The notes beneath the pieces are model-generated. The model was not told where the DNA came from. It did not search any database and worked only from the letters and a program-made list of their open reading frames with translations. Shown here piece by piece: positions 8,440 to 16,718 of a DNA stretch of 64,000 nucleotides (positions are counted from its first letter, which is position 1; each line of letters begins with the position of its first letter). Location of the stretch: assembly GCF_047922965.1 (NCBI RefSeq), contig NZ_CP150481.1, positions 310,001 to 374,000 on the forward strand, written 5' to 3'. The translations under genes and the position numbers were made by a program. The DNA comes from Neptunicella plasticusilytica (GTDB taxonomy: Bacteria; Pseudomonadota; Gammaproteobacteria; Enterobacterales; Alteromonadaceae).

Positions 8440-9840
8440 TTAGCTATCCGGCTCCGGACTAAACCTGAGTAACACGCTTAGTCCGCCTTGTGGATTATTG
8501 ACAGCATGGATATGACCTCCCATACCTTCGATAGCCTTGGCAGCAATGGCCAGCCCTAGTCCCACTCCCCCCGAATCCCGACTGCGCGACTCGGCAGTTC
8601 GATAAAAGGGAGTGAAAATTTTCTCCAGTTCAGCACTAGGAACTCCGGGACCGTCGTCACTGATGATCAATTCAATATTATTCTGCGGCGTTTTATGTAG
8701 CGAGATTGACACCTTGCTATTGGCATATTTGATACCGTTACGTAATAAATTCTCGATGGCGCTGGCCAGCAAGGGTTTGGAGCCGGACAAGGACAGATTC
8801 GGCTGCAAATCGACTTCTATTTTTTTATTTTGAGCTTCGGCTTCGAATATGGCGTCGCCGATCAGGGATTCCATCAATGGATCCAGGTTAATATGTTGAA
8901 AAATAATATTATTTTGCCGAGCATCTAGTCTGGATAAGGTCAATATTTGCGCCAGCATCGCGTCAATGCGCTGGGCCTCGGTTTCTATTCGTTGTAACTG
9001 CGGAATATCCAGATCCGCGTTTTGTTGGGCGATACCTATCGCCACCTGCAATCTTGCTAATGGTGAGCGCAGTTCGTGGGAGATATCGGCCAACATACGC
9101 TTTTGGCCGCTGACCAGCTGCTCCAGCTGAATCGCCATATGGTCAAACTCTCGCCCTAATTGGCCTATTTCATCGTGGCGATAACTGGTTTCTCCCGAGC
9201 GTGTTGTCAGATCTCCCGCTCCCATTTTGGCCGCCGCAGCTTTTAGCCTGCGCAGCGGTTTTACTAATGACCAGGTCAGTAATAAACACAATAAGCCACT
9301 GATCACTATCGCAACCATGATAAGGAAAATAGGCGGTTGGCGTTTGACATCCCGAAAGAAAGTTGGCGGCATGCGTTTACCAACGAACAACAGATAAGCT
9401 TGCTGGTTAATGGTCACCTTAGCCGGGCCGACAAAGCGCCAGCCGGGCAACATAATTGAAAACGCTGAAGGCTGATCAATCAGATCCAGAAGCACCTCCC
9501 GCATGGGGATCTCCGGATGGGGAAAGCCGGCAATAAACTGTTTACTATCCGGATTGAGCAATAATAAATCGGTTCGGGATCGGGAGCCAATACGCCCCAG
9601 CATTTGTGAAAGCTCCGGTTCGTTTAGCGGACGTTTATCAATAAACTGGTTCAACCGGTTTAACGATGCATTCAACTGCTGTTGATCCTGAGGCTGCATG
9701 GGTCGCAATGTATGCTCCATGGCCGCTTGCCGGGCGATCCAGGCGGTACTGAAAATAATCAGCAACATGGCCAACCAGAACCACAGGAAAATGCGCCCGA
9801 ACAGACTGTTTAGCGGATTCAGTTTAGACAGCGCAATCAT
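8440..9840 (-). CDS. cpxA: Envelope-stress sensor histidine kinase CpxA
   Basis: Inner-membrane sensor kinase of the Cpx envelope-stress system. In order: a membrane helix (about 13-33), a periplasmic sensor domain, a second helix (about 172-192), a HAMP domain, an H-box (DISHELRSPLARLQ) with the phosphoaccepting histidine, then N-box (ENLLRNGIKYA), DDGPGVP and GVGLGLAIA of the ATPase domain. At 466 residues it matches CpxA length. Its start overlaps the cpxR stop by 4 bp, giving a cpxRA operon that runs away from the cpxP-like gene. Confidence 0.9.
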   Translation of the reverse strand: MIALSKLNPLNSLFGRIFLWFWLAMLLIIFSTAWIARQAAMEHTLRPMQPQDQQQLNASLNRLNQFIDKRPLNEPELSQMLGRIGSRSRTDLLLLNPDSKQFIAGFPHPEIPMREVLLDLIDQPSAFSIMLPGWRFVGPAKVTINQQAYLLFVGKRMPPTFFRDVKRQPPIFLIMVAIVISGLLCLLLTWSLVKPLRRLKAAAAKMGAGDLTTRSGETSYRHDEIGQLGREFDHMAIQLEQLVSGQKRMLADISHELRSPLARLQVAIGIAQQNADLDIPQLQRIETEAQRIDAMLAQILTLSRLDARQNNIIFQHINLDPLMESLIGDAIFEAEAQNKKIEVDLQPNLSLSGSKPLLASAIENLLRNGIKYANSKVSISLHKTPQNNIELIISDDGPGVPSAELEKIFTPFYRTAESRSRDSGGVGLGLAIAAKAIEGMGGHIHAVNNPQGGLSVLLRFSPEPDS

Positions 9841-10535
9841 ACTAGTGACTCGGTAAAAATATAACCCGAACCGCGTACTGTCTTGATCTTTTCATTCTCG
9901 CTATATTGACCGATTTTTTTGCGTAGATTGCTGACATGCATATCGATACTCCGGTCAAAGGCGGCCAGTTTGCGGCCTAAAACCTGCTCGCTAAGTTGCT
10001 GTTTGCTGACCAGATTGCCGCAATGGCTCATCAGAATATGCAAAATACCAAATTCGGTGCCGGTTAGTTCAATGGGATGAGTATTGCATTGCAAGGTCTG
10101 GTTGGTTGGATTGAGTACCAGTTCTGCGGTAGACAAGACGAGCTGTTGCTGATTGTTGGCCAAATGATCAATGCGTCTGACGATAGCCTTAATTCGGGCA
10201 GACAGTTCTCGCGGGTTGAACGGCTTGGGCAGATAGTCATCAGCACCCATCTCCAGACCGAAGATACGATCAAAGTCGTCACCTTTGGCAGTCAACATAA
10301 GCACCGGGGTCAAATCTGTCTGGCGCAGCTTCTTTAGCACTTCAAAACCATCCATAACCGGTAACATGACATCCAGCAAAATCAGATCAAAATGTTTGGC
10401 GGATGTCGCCATAGTCAGGCCGGTCTTGCCATCATGCGCGACATCGATGCTGTACTCCTGGGGAGACAAATATTCGGTCAACAGCTCGGTAAGCTCCAGA
10501 TCGTCGTCGATGAGCAATAATGATTTAGGTTGCAT
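9837..10535 (-). CDS. cpxR: Envelope-stress response regulator CpxR
   Basis: OmpR-family regulator, 232 residues when started at ATG 10535. That start is chosen because it gives the normal N-terminus MQPKSLLLIDDD and has AAAGAGG upstream; the longer frame to 10616 would run through the promoter. The receiver domain has acidic residues at 10-12, phosphoacceptor D55 in LLDVMLP, T in MLTAKGDD, and K in PKPFN. The winged-helix domain ends VRGSGYIFTESLV. Phased TTTAC/TTTGC half-sites lie just upstream, between it and the cpxP-like gene, so autoregulation is likely. Confidence 0.92.
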   Translation of the reverse strand: MQPKSLLLIDDDLELTELLTEYLSPQEYSIDVAHDGKTGLTMATSAKHFDLILLDVMLPVMDGFEVLKKLRQTDLTPVLMLTAKGDDFDRIFGLEMGADDYLPKPFNPRELSARIKAIVRRIDHLANNQQQLVLSTAELVLNPTNQTLQCNTHPIELTGTEFGILHILMSHCGNLVSKQQLSEQVLGRKLAAFDRSIDMHVSNLRKKIGQYSENEKIKTVRGSGYIFTESLV

Positions 10536-10607
10536 GCGTGGTACCTCTTTCCCCGATGATCTAATGCTACTGGTTAACCTTAATACGAAAAACCCCCGAC
10601 AGACACC

Positions 10608-10644
10608 TTTACACAAGATTTACAGTCGCTTTGCGTTACTTTGC
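10608..10644 (+). promoter_or_regulatory. Phased array of CpxR-like half-sites between cpxR and the cpxP-like gene
   Basis: Four half-sites lie on one helical face: TTTAC at 10608, TTTAC at 10619, TTTGC at 10630 and TTTGC at 10640, spaced 11, 11 and 10 bp. On the other strand they read as the CpxR consensus GTAAA-N5-GTAAA or close variants. They sit 48-84 bp before the cpxP-like start and about 73-109 bp before the cpxR start. Confidence 0.6.
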
Positions 10645-10691
10645 ATTGCAACGCCTAAGCTGTAATCGAACAATCTATGGAGGAATTCAAT

Positions 10692-11474
10692 ATGAGAGCG
10701 ATTAAGATTTTACCTAAACTTGTTAAACCCGCTGCCCCGTTGTTGCTAACGGTGGCCATGATAACTCAACCTGTTTTTGCCCATCAGGGCCCGCAAAGAA
10801 TGGGAGAGCTACATGGTTTATTAAAGCAGTTGGAACTGACGGTTGAGCAAAAAAGCAGTATTGGTGATTTAGTTAAACAGCAGCGTGACAATGCGTCTGC
10901 CGCACAAGATGGCGATCTTCATCAGCAACTTAAACAGTTGATCCAGGCAGACAGTTTTGATGAGGTTGCAGTGACCAATATACTGAGCAGTCGCATTGAA
11001 TCATCAACACAGCGACAATTGCAGCGTGCTCAACTTCGTCACCAGATTTGGTCCCTGTTGACTACTGAACAGCAGCAGAAGTGGCTGGATATCAGCGATG
11101 ATCGGGATGAATGGCAACGGCCTCCCCGTGAGCCCAAATTATCCCGGCTCGATTTAACCGAAGACCAACAGCAGCAGCTCCAGCAGTTGCGCAGCGAAAT
11201 GCAGGCGAGCCAACAGTCATTTCGTACCATGATGCAAGAACTCCGTGAACAGGAGCAAGCACTAGTGACCAGTGACGAGTTTAATCAGCAGCAATGGTTA
11301 CTACTGGCCGAACAGCAACAGCCCAAAATGCTGGCTTTTGCTGTGGAACAGGCCGAAAACCGGCACAAAGTATGGCAACTGCTGACGCCTGAGCAGCAGC
11401 AGAAACTGCAGCAACGTATGGAGCGTTTTAAACACAGGGCGGGAGATAAACCGCGCCACCGCCTGTTATCATAA
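10692..11474 (+). CDS. CpxP/Spy-family periplasmic protein with two tandem LTxxQ domains
   Basis: Periplasmic protein of the CpxP/Spy family, which damps Cpx signalling and acts as a chaperone. The start at 10692 is set by GGAGG at 10679-10683. A signal peptide ends at about residue 30 (QPVFA). CpxP is usually about 165 residues with one pair of LTxxQ motifs; this one has 260 residues and two pairs: LTVEQ 49, LTTEQ 123, LTEDQ 155, LTPEQ 231. The halves share the layout L(E/D)LTxxQ ... RHxxWxLLTxEQQQK, so the domain appears duplicated. Position next to cpxRA and the operator array support a Cpx role. Confidence 0.82.
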   Translation: MRAIKILPKLVKPAAPLLLTVAMITQPVFAHQGPQRMGELHGLLKQLELTVEQKSSIGDLVKQQRDNASAAQDGDLHQQLKQLIQADSFDEVAVTNILSSRIESSTQRQLQRAQLRHQIWSLLTTEQQQKWLDISDDRDEWQRPPREPKLSRLDLTEDQQQQLQQLRSEMQASQQSFRTMMQELREQEQALVTSDEFNQQQWLLLAEQQQPKMLAFAVEQAENRHKVWQLLTPEQQQKLQQRMERFKHRAGDKPRHRLLS

Positions 11475-11557
11475 TTAACCCCAGCTCGGGATAAGCCACG
11501 CCTCTCAATAACGCTCTTTTTGCGCCTGGCAGTGTTGGGGTGAATTAGCGCAACGCA

Positions 11558-11575
11558 GCGGGAAGGGAAACCCGC
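11558..11575. terminator. Weak hairpin between the convergent cpxP-like gene and trmL
   Basis: GCGGG (11558-11562) and CCCGC (11571-11575) pair around an 8-base loop in the 116-bp gap between the two convergent genes. There is no good T-run on either side, so function as a terminator is uncertain. Confidence 0.3.
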
Positions 11576-11590
11576 TTACTTTCAGTCTTA

Positions 11591-12055
11591 TTACACGGCG
11601 CCAGCAAAATCCAGCTGTCGCCAGGCCTCATATACAAATACCGACACCGCATTGGACAGGTTCATACTGCGGCTATTGGCAATCATTGGTATGCGCAACC
11701 GTTGCTGTTGTGGCAAAGATTCAATGATTTCCATGGGTAGTCCGCGTGTTTCCGGGCCAAATAACAGACTATCACCCGCCTGATAATGGGCATCGGCGAA
11801 ATTGGCCGTACCTTTGGTAGTGCAAGCAAATACCCGTTTAGGTTGTTGTTGTGCCAGATAGCTATCCAGATCCGGGTAGCGTTTTACTTTGGCGAATTCA
11901 TGATAATCCAGTCCTGCCCGGCGAACTTTTTTGTCATCCCAATCAAATCCTAATGGTTCGATAAGGTGCAGGGAGAAACCGGTATTGGCGCATAAACGAA
12001 TAATATTGCCGGTGTTAGGCGGGATTTCGGGTTGGTATAAAACAATGTCCAGCAT
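11591..12055 (-). CDS. trmL: tRNA (cytidine/uridine-34 2'-O)-methyltransferase TrmL
   Basis: SPOUT-class methyltransferase that modifies the wobble base of tRNA-Leu isoacceptors. The 154-residue length and the motifs are typical: YQPEIPPNTGNIIRLCANTG near residue 7, LLFGPETRGLP near residue 97, and the knotted C-terminal MIANSRSMNLSNAVSVFVYE. There is no operon partner in this strand order. Confidence 0.94.
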   Translation of the reverse strand: MLDIVLYQPEIPPNTGNIIRLCANTGFSLHLIEPLGFDWDDKKVRRAGLDYHEFAKVKRYPDLDSYLAQQQPKRVFACTTKGTANFADAHYQAGDSLLFGPETRGLPMEIIESLPQQQRLRIPMIANSRSMNLSNAVSVFVYEAWRQLDFAGAV

Positions 12056-12155
12056 CAGTTATTGCACAGGAGTCAAATTTGGCGCCAGCATAGAAAAAAA
12101 ACCTTAGAGTGTAAAATTTAATTCTTCGCGCCAAGTTGGCGAATCAATGCGTTGT

Positions 12156-12410
12156 TTATCCCTGCGCCACTTTGGCTAATTTGCGCATAAAACCTTCCAG
12201 ATCATTATTATCGGCATAATCCAGATTGTATTTTCCATGAAAATACAAGGTAAGGGTGACCTGGTTAAACTTCAGGAAGCAGGTATAGCCGTCGAAATCA
12301 TGCCAGGCTTCAATATCCTGATAGAAATAATGGCCATCTCGCTTGTCGCCTTTTTCACAGACCTGATTGAACACAGCCAGTGCCTGTTTTACGTTGAGTT
12401 CGTTTTGCAT
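12156..12410 (-). CDS. DUF3081 family protein
   Basis: A small cytoplasmic protein of 84 residues matching the DUF3081 family by its AWHDFDGYTCFL and VTLTLYFHGKYNLDY segments. The function of the family is unknown. The start at 12410 (MQNELNVKQALAVF) is chosen over the longer frame because GGAGG lies 6-7 bp before it. It is divergent from fieF. Confidence 0.8.
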   Translation of the reverse strand: MQNELNVKQALAVFNQVCEKGDKRDGHYFYQDIEAWHDFDGYTCFLKFNQVTLTLYFHGKYNLDYADNNDLEGFMRKLAKVAQG

Positions 12411-12505
12411 GCTTGACCTCCAATCCAGAGACCCGTTCAAAGGCCGTGTTTGTCATCGGGCTTCGGGGTATACTAGCGCCCTAAGTATTTAAAATTTAAT
12501 CAGTT

Positions 12506-13402
12506 ATGCAATCAAATCAGCATATTCAACACTACAGTTTCTGGGTCAGGCTGGCAACAAGCTTGGCGCTGATCATTGCTGGCAGTATGATTTTGGTCAA
12601 AATGTGGGCCTGGTATCAAACGGATTCCGCTACCATGCTGGCGTCGTTAAGTGATTCAATTTTTGATGTGGCGGCCTCGGTGATCAATTTTTTTGTGATC
12701 CGCTACGCACTCATGCCGGCCGATGATGATCACCGTTTTGGCCATGGTAAAGCAGAATCTCTGGCGGGTCTGGCTCAAGCGGCATTTATTTTGGGCTCGG
12801 CACTCTTACTGATTTTTCATAGTCTGGAGCGGATCAAAAATCCTCATCCGGTCAGTCGGCCAGAATTGGCAATTTATGCCACCTTGTTCAGTGTAGTCGT
12901 CACCTTGTTGCTGGTTATTGTACAGCGCATCGCGATTAAAAAGACTCAATCGGTGGCACTAAAAGCGGACTCAATGCACTATCAATCTGACTTACTGATG
13001 AATTTGGCGGTTCTGGTGGCGATAGGTATGACCATGACAGGTTATAGCAGCGTCGATGGCTGGTTTGCCATCGGTATTGCCCTGTATCTTGTCTGGGGGG
13101 CTCGCGAAATTGCGATGGAATCTGCCGCAGCCTTAATGGACAAGGAACTGCCGTCAGAATTTACCCTGCAAATCGAGCAAATTGTTAAACAGCATCCGCT
13201 GGTTTACGGAGTACATGATATTCGCACCCGTCAGTCCGGAGCGACCAAGTTTGTCCAGTTTCATCTGGAGCTGAATGACAACATGAGCCTGTTTGACGCG
13301 CATCGCGTGTCGGATAAAGTCGAAGCCGATATTGTCGCGGCTGTTCCCGAGGCCGATGTGTTAATCCATCAGGATCCGATTTCTGTGGTCAATAAAGGCT
13401 AG
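12506..13402 (+). CDS. fieF: Cation-diffusion-facilitator exporter FieF
   Basis: Proton-coupled divalent cation exporter (iron/zinc) of the CDF family, inner membrane. Six membrane helices precede a cytoplasmic C-terminal domain. The metal-site signatures are present: SDSIFDV on helix 2 (D..D), a helix 5 motif MHYQSDLLMN (H..D), the DHRFGHGKAESLAGL loop between helices 2 and 3, and histidines in the C-terminal domain (HPLVYGVHDIRTR). The 298-residue length is normal. TATACT at 12469-12474 may be its -10 element. Confidence 0.92.
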   Translation: MQSNQHIQHYSFWVRLATSLALIIAGSMILVKMWAWYQTDSATMLASLSDSIFDVAASVINFFVIRYALMPADDDHRFGHGKAESLAGLAQAAFILGSALLLIFHSLERIKNPHPVSRPELAIYATLFSVVVTLLLVIVQRIAIKKTQSVALKADSMHYQSDLLMNLAVLVAIGMTMTGYSSVDGWFAIGIALYLVWGAREIAMESAAALMDKELPSEFTLQIEQIVKQHPLVYGVHDIRTRQSGATKFVQFHLELNDNMSLFDAHRVSDKVEADIVAAVPEADVLIHQDPISVVNKG

Positions 13403-13405
13403 CGG

Positions 13406-14476
13406 CTAATGGCTTTGGAAAAAGGCCAGAATATGGTTCATCACTGGAATACGATAGCTGTCTTTTTCCATCAGTAGTTCGTGGTTGGCTCCATCAATGC
13501 CTATTTTGGCGCATTGCGGCATTTTGTCACACACCTGATCCTGTGACGCATTATCGACCACTTTATCGCTGCCGGCTTGCAACACCAGGCTGGGAGTCTG
13601 GATTTGGCTAGCCCGCAACTTGATGTTATCCATGGCCGAAATCGCCTGGTCCAGCCATTTAAAGGTAACACCACCTAATTTAGCTTGCGGATTATCTTCA
13701 TATACCTGGCGGAAAATCTTGTAACGTATCTTGCTGTGAGTCAGGGTGTTGACTGCAAAAGGCACGGCCAGATAATCGGTTTGACCAATAAAGTACCAGT
13801 TTTTATCGGAAAATAACCCGTTGACCGCCAGCCCGGAACTAATCAGCGGCTCTCCCAGCCAATCGGGCAGTGGTGATTTAATCCCGAACATGGGTGATGA
13901 AAAAGCCGCTGCAGCAAAATCATCCGGATAGCTGAGCAAATATAATGCACCAATTGCCCCGCCCATGGAATGGCATAACAGTTTGGGCTGATGACTGGAA
14001 TGAGGCTGCACAACTTGGCTATAAAATTGTTTCAGATCTTGTACGTAATCGTCGAAGTTTTCCACGTATCCGCGCTGGGCTTCCGGGATCATTCGCCCCG
14101 ATAAACCTTGCCCACGATGATCATGAATAAAAACCGAATACCCGTTTTGATACAGATCAAAGGCCAGTTCTTTATACTTGAGTAAAGTCTCAATCCGGCC
14201 GGAAGAGATCACCACCGTACCTGTGGCGTCAGGATTGAGCAGGTAGGCATACTCAATCTTGACTCCGTTCACGCCATTAAAACTGCCGTTAACAACATTA
14301 TTTTGCCAGAAAGGTTCAATCTGACTGGAATACTGCTGTTCCAGATGATCTTCAATTGAGAGTGGAAAAGGTTGTGACATGGTAACGGCTGCCGCTTGGT
14401 GAATGAACAGGGCAATGAAAAAGGGCCATAACAGACTGCGTTTTATCATTAGCCAGTGTGATTGTGGAATATGCAT
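13406..14476 (-). CDS. Alpha/beta hydrolase, lysophospholipase L2-like (PldB)
   Basis: Serine hydrolase of the lysophospholipase/monoacylglycerol lipase type. Features are a hydrophobic N-terminal segment, possibly a signal peptide (LLWPFFIALFIHQAAA), HDHRGQGLSGR near residue 120, the nucleophile elbow CHSMGGAIGALYL, and a late GANHELLME that supplies the catalytic histidine. The 356 residues fit the family. An internal ATG at 14449 is an alternative start; no clear ribosome binding site distinguishes them. It ends 3 bp from the convergent fieF. Confidence 0.8.
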   Translation of the reverse strand: MHIPQSHWLMIKRSLLWPFFIALFIHQAAAVTMSQPFPLSIEDHLEQQYSSQIEPFWQNNVVNGSFNGVNGVKIEYAYLLNPDATGTVVISSGRIETLLKYKELAFDLYQNGYSVFIHDHRGQGLSGRMIPEAQRGYVENFDDYVQDLKQFYSQVVQPHSSHQPKLLCHSMGGAIGALYLLSYPDDFAAAAFSSPMFGIKSPLPDWLGEPLISSGLAVNGLFSDKNWYFIGQTDYLAVPFAVNTLTHSKIRYKIFRQVYEDNPQAKLGGVTFKWLDQAISAMDNIKLRASQIQTPSLVLQAGSDKVVDNASQDQVCDKMPQCAKIGIDGANHELLMEKDSYRIPVMNHILAFFQSH

Positions 14477-14556
14477 AGGCGGCCATTATGGCATGTAATA
14501 GTGTCAAAAATTCAACCAGAAACGAAAATTTATTCACATCAGGTGCAGGTAATATC

Positions 14557-14586
14557 GAGTAGTCCGGTGGAACCTCCAGACTACTC
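14557..14586 (-). terminator. Hairpin downstream of the DUF885 gene
   Basis: A perfect 8-bp stem, GAGTAGTC (14557-14564) with GACTACTC (14579-14586), has further partial pairing inside. It starts 9 bp after the stop codon of the minus-strand DUF885 gene. It lacks a clear U-tract, so it may stabilise the 3' end rather than terminate. Confidence 0.45.
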
Positions 14587-14594
14587 AGATAATT

Positions 14595-16454
14595 TTAAAC
14601 TGCGGTTTTAACCTCTTTAATCCAGTTTTTAATCCGTCGCTCCAATATTTCCAGTGGCAAAGCACCTCCACCAAGCACCGCATCGTGGAAGGTACGGATA
14701 TCAAACTTGTCGCCGAGTTCCTGTTCGGCTAGATGACGTAATTCGAGTATTTTCAGCATGCCGATTTTGTACGAAGTAGCCTGCCCGGGCCAAACGGTGT
14801 AACGGCGTACTTCCGACTTGATCGCTTCAGCGGCGATCGGGGTTTTTTCCTTAAAGTAGCTGATCGCCTGCTCTTCACTCCAGCCTTTGGCGTGAATACC
14901 GGTATCAACGACTAAACGCACAGCGCGCCACATTTCGGTAATTAAACGACCAAAGTCAGAATAGTCATTCTGATAGGCTCCCATTTGTTTGGCCAGCAAT
15001 TCAGCATACAGTGCCCAACCTTCCACGTAGGCAGTAAAGCCAGCCTGGGTTCTGAATTCAGGTACAGAGGTAAGTTCCTGAGCAATGGAAATTTGCATAT
15101 GGTGACCGGGCAGTCCTTCATGATAGGCGACGGCCTCCATCTCGTTCTTGGGCATGGCGCGCATATCTGACAGGTGGGCGTAGTAGACGCCGGGGCGTGA
15201 ACCGTCAGGTGTGCCGGGGAAATAATGCTGTGCGGCACCGGGTTGTTCGCGGAACGCCTCCACCCGTTTTACCACCAGATCAGCCTTGGGCAGGATGCCA
15301 AAGTATTCTGGCAACTTCTGTTTAATAAAGTCGAGATAGGCCTGGGCATCATCAATATAGGCTTGGCGCCCTTCATCGGTATCCGGATAAAAAAACTGAT
15401 CATCAGTGCGAATAAATTCGAAAAACGCATGTAAATCACCGTCAAAGCCGACCTTGTCCATGATCGCTTCCATTTCTTTAGTGAGGCGATCCACTTCTTC
15501 CAGGCCCAATTGATGAATTTGCTCGGCGGTCAAATCGGTGGTTGTACTTTTTTGTAATTGATAGTTGTAATAAGCCTTGCCGTTAGGCAGTGTTGATGCA
15601 CCTTGCGCGTCGGTGTCGCTGTTGGCCATATCCTTGGAAAACCAGTCAATCAGTTCTTCATAGGCCGGTTTAAACTTGGTTAACAGCGCTTGCTTGGTTT
15701 CTTGCAGTAACTCGTTACCCCGTTCTTCGTTGATACTTTTGTCTGCCATCAATGCAAGTATCTTGTTTTTGGCATCGGCCCAAACCGGCGAGTCATCGTC
15801 ACTTTCGGTAAAGGGATTACCGGTAATCTGGCTGGTGGATTCCTTGATAACGGCTTCATAGGCATAGCGGGGAGGCCGCACCGAATGATCGGTATTGACC
15901 TGAGCCTGGGTCAATAAATCATGCAAGGCAGTGGAAACACCGCCTATACGTTTATTGTAAGCCAGCATGTCCTGTTCATTCTCGACCTTATGAAAACTGA
16001 TCAGAAATTGCGCCATAAAGGACTGCATACCCTGCATTTGATTAAAAACGTAGCGGTTATGCACAAATTCCTGACCGGCTAGCGCCTGTTCGTACTGGTA
16101 AACCCAGATGTCGTAGGAGGTTTTGGCTTCCAGATCCAGCTGGTCATAATCAAAGCTGGCTTTCATTTCTTTGACGGTTTCACCTTGCCAGGCTAGCACA
16201 CGCTGTTCTTCAGCCAGTGACATATTATCTATCTGATCATATTTGTCTTTGCGGCCCAGGAAGGTCATTTCCATCGGACTCATTTGCAATTTTTCTTCGT
16301 ATTTTTTGGCGAACCAGCGATTCAGTCTTTCGGTTTCGGACAGTTTGGCTTTGGCCGCTTCGGGTGTTTTGGCTGTGGACTGGCTAGCGGATTCGTTGGG
16401 TTGGCAGGCCGACAATAAGCCAGCCAAAGCAATTAATAACAGAGCATGACGCAT
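14595..16454 (-). CDS. DUF885 family lipoprotein, putative metallopeptidase
   Basis: A 619-residue lipoprotein: the signal peptide ends in LLSACQ, giving an acylated cysteine at residue 17. The DUF885 domain covers nearly all of the rest and carries AVAYHEGLPGHHMQ near residue 440, an HExxxGHH metal-site motif like that of gluzincin-type carboxypeptidases. Peptidase activity is inferred from this motif. There is no operon partner; argE lies 264 bp upstream in the same direction. Confidence 0.85.
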   Translation of the reverse strand: MRHALLLIALAGLLSACQPNESASQSTAKTPEAAKAKLSETERLNRWFAKKYEEKLQMSPMEMTFLGRKDKYDQIDNMSLAEEQRVLAWQGETVKEMKASFDYDQLDLEAKTSYDIWVYQYEQALAGQEFVHNRYVFNQMQGMQSFMAQFLISFHKVENEQDMLAYNKRIGGVSTALHDLLTQAQVNTDHSVRPPRYAYEAVIKESTSQITGNPFTESDDDSPVWADAKNKILALMADKSINEERGNELLQETKQALLTKFKPAYEELIDWFSKDMANSDTDAQGASTLPNGKAYYNYQLQKSTTTDLTAEQIHQLGLEEVDRLTKEMEAIMDKVGFDGDLHAFFEFIRTDDQFFYPDTDEGRQAYIDDAQAYLDFIKQKLPEYFGILPKADLVVKRVEAFREQPGAAQHYFPGTPDGSRPGVYYAHLSDMRAMPKNEMEAVAYHEGLPGHHMQISIAQELTSVPEFRTQAGFTAYVEGWALYAELLAKQMGAYQNDYSDFGRLITEMWRAVRLVVDTGIHAKGWSEEQAISYFKEKTPIAAEAIKSEVRRYTVWPGQATSYKIGMLKILELRHLAEQELGDKFDIRTFHDAVLGGGALPLEILERRIKNWIKEVKTAV

Positions 16455-16569
16455 ATTATTCTTCCTTATAGATGCTCGGGTGGTTGTTTAAAGGGAGTTC
16501 GTTGTTAATAAAAGAAAATATATACCTAAAATAAACTAATCGCATAACTATTTGATTGATTAATGATTT

Positions 16570-16705
16570 TCCTGTCATTCCTACGTTATTTTGGGCCAGG
16601 AATCCACTATGTCGTCATCTAATTACTGGACCCCGGCCGAAAACACTAACGGGCTGACGAGTTTTAAAATTCTTTTCTTTGTGTTCTCTGCGCCTTTGCG
16701 TGAGC
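16570..16705. repeat. Degenerate dispersed-repeat sequence between the DUF885 gene and argE
   Basis: The 264-bp gap carries two pieces that look like genome-wide repeats. The first runs from CCTGTCATTCCTACG (16571) through an ATTCCT/AGGAAT inverted pair (16577-16582, 16598-16603) to GGGCTGACGAG (16651-16661), resembling decayed copies of the CATTCC...GGAATGACG intergenic repeat. The second, TCTCTGCGCCTTTGCGTGAG (16685-16704), is a stretch often seen in intergenic repeats. I see no gene here. Confidence 0.35.
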
Positions 16706-16718
16706 AAATTTTGTATAT

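Noticed and set aside
12469..12474. TATACT before fieF as a firm promoter
   Set aside because: The nearest -35-like TTGTCA (12450-12455) gives a 13-bp spacer, too short; it is mentioned only as a possible -10 element.
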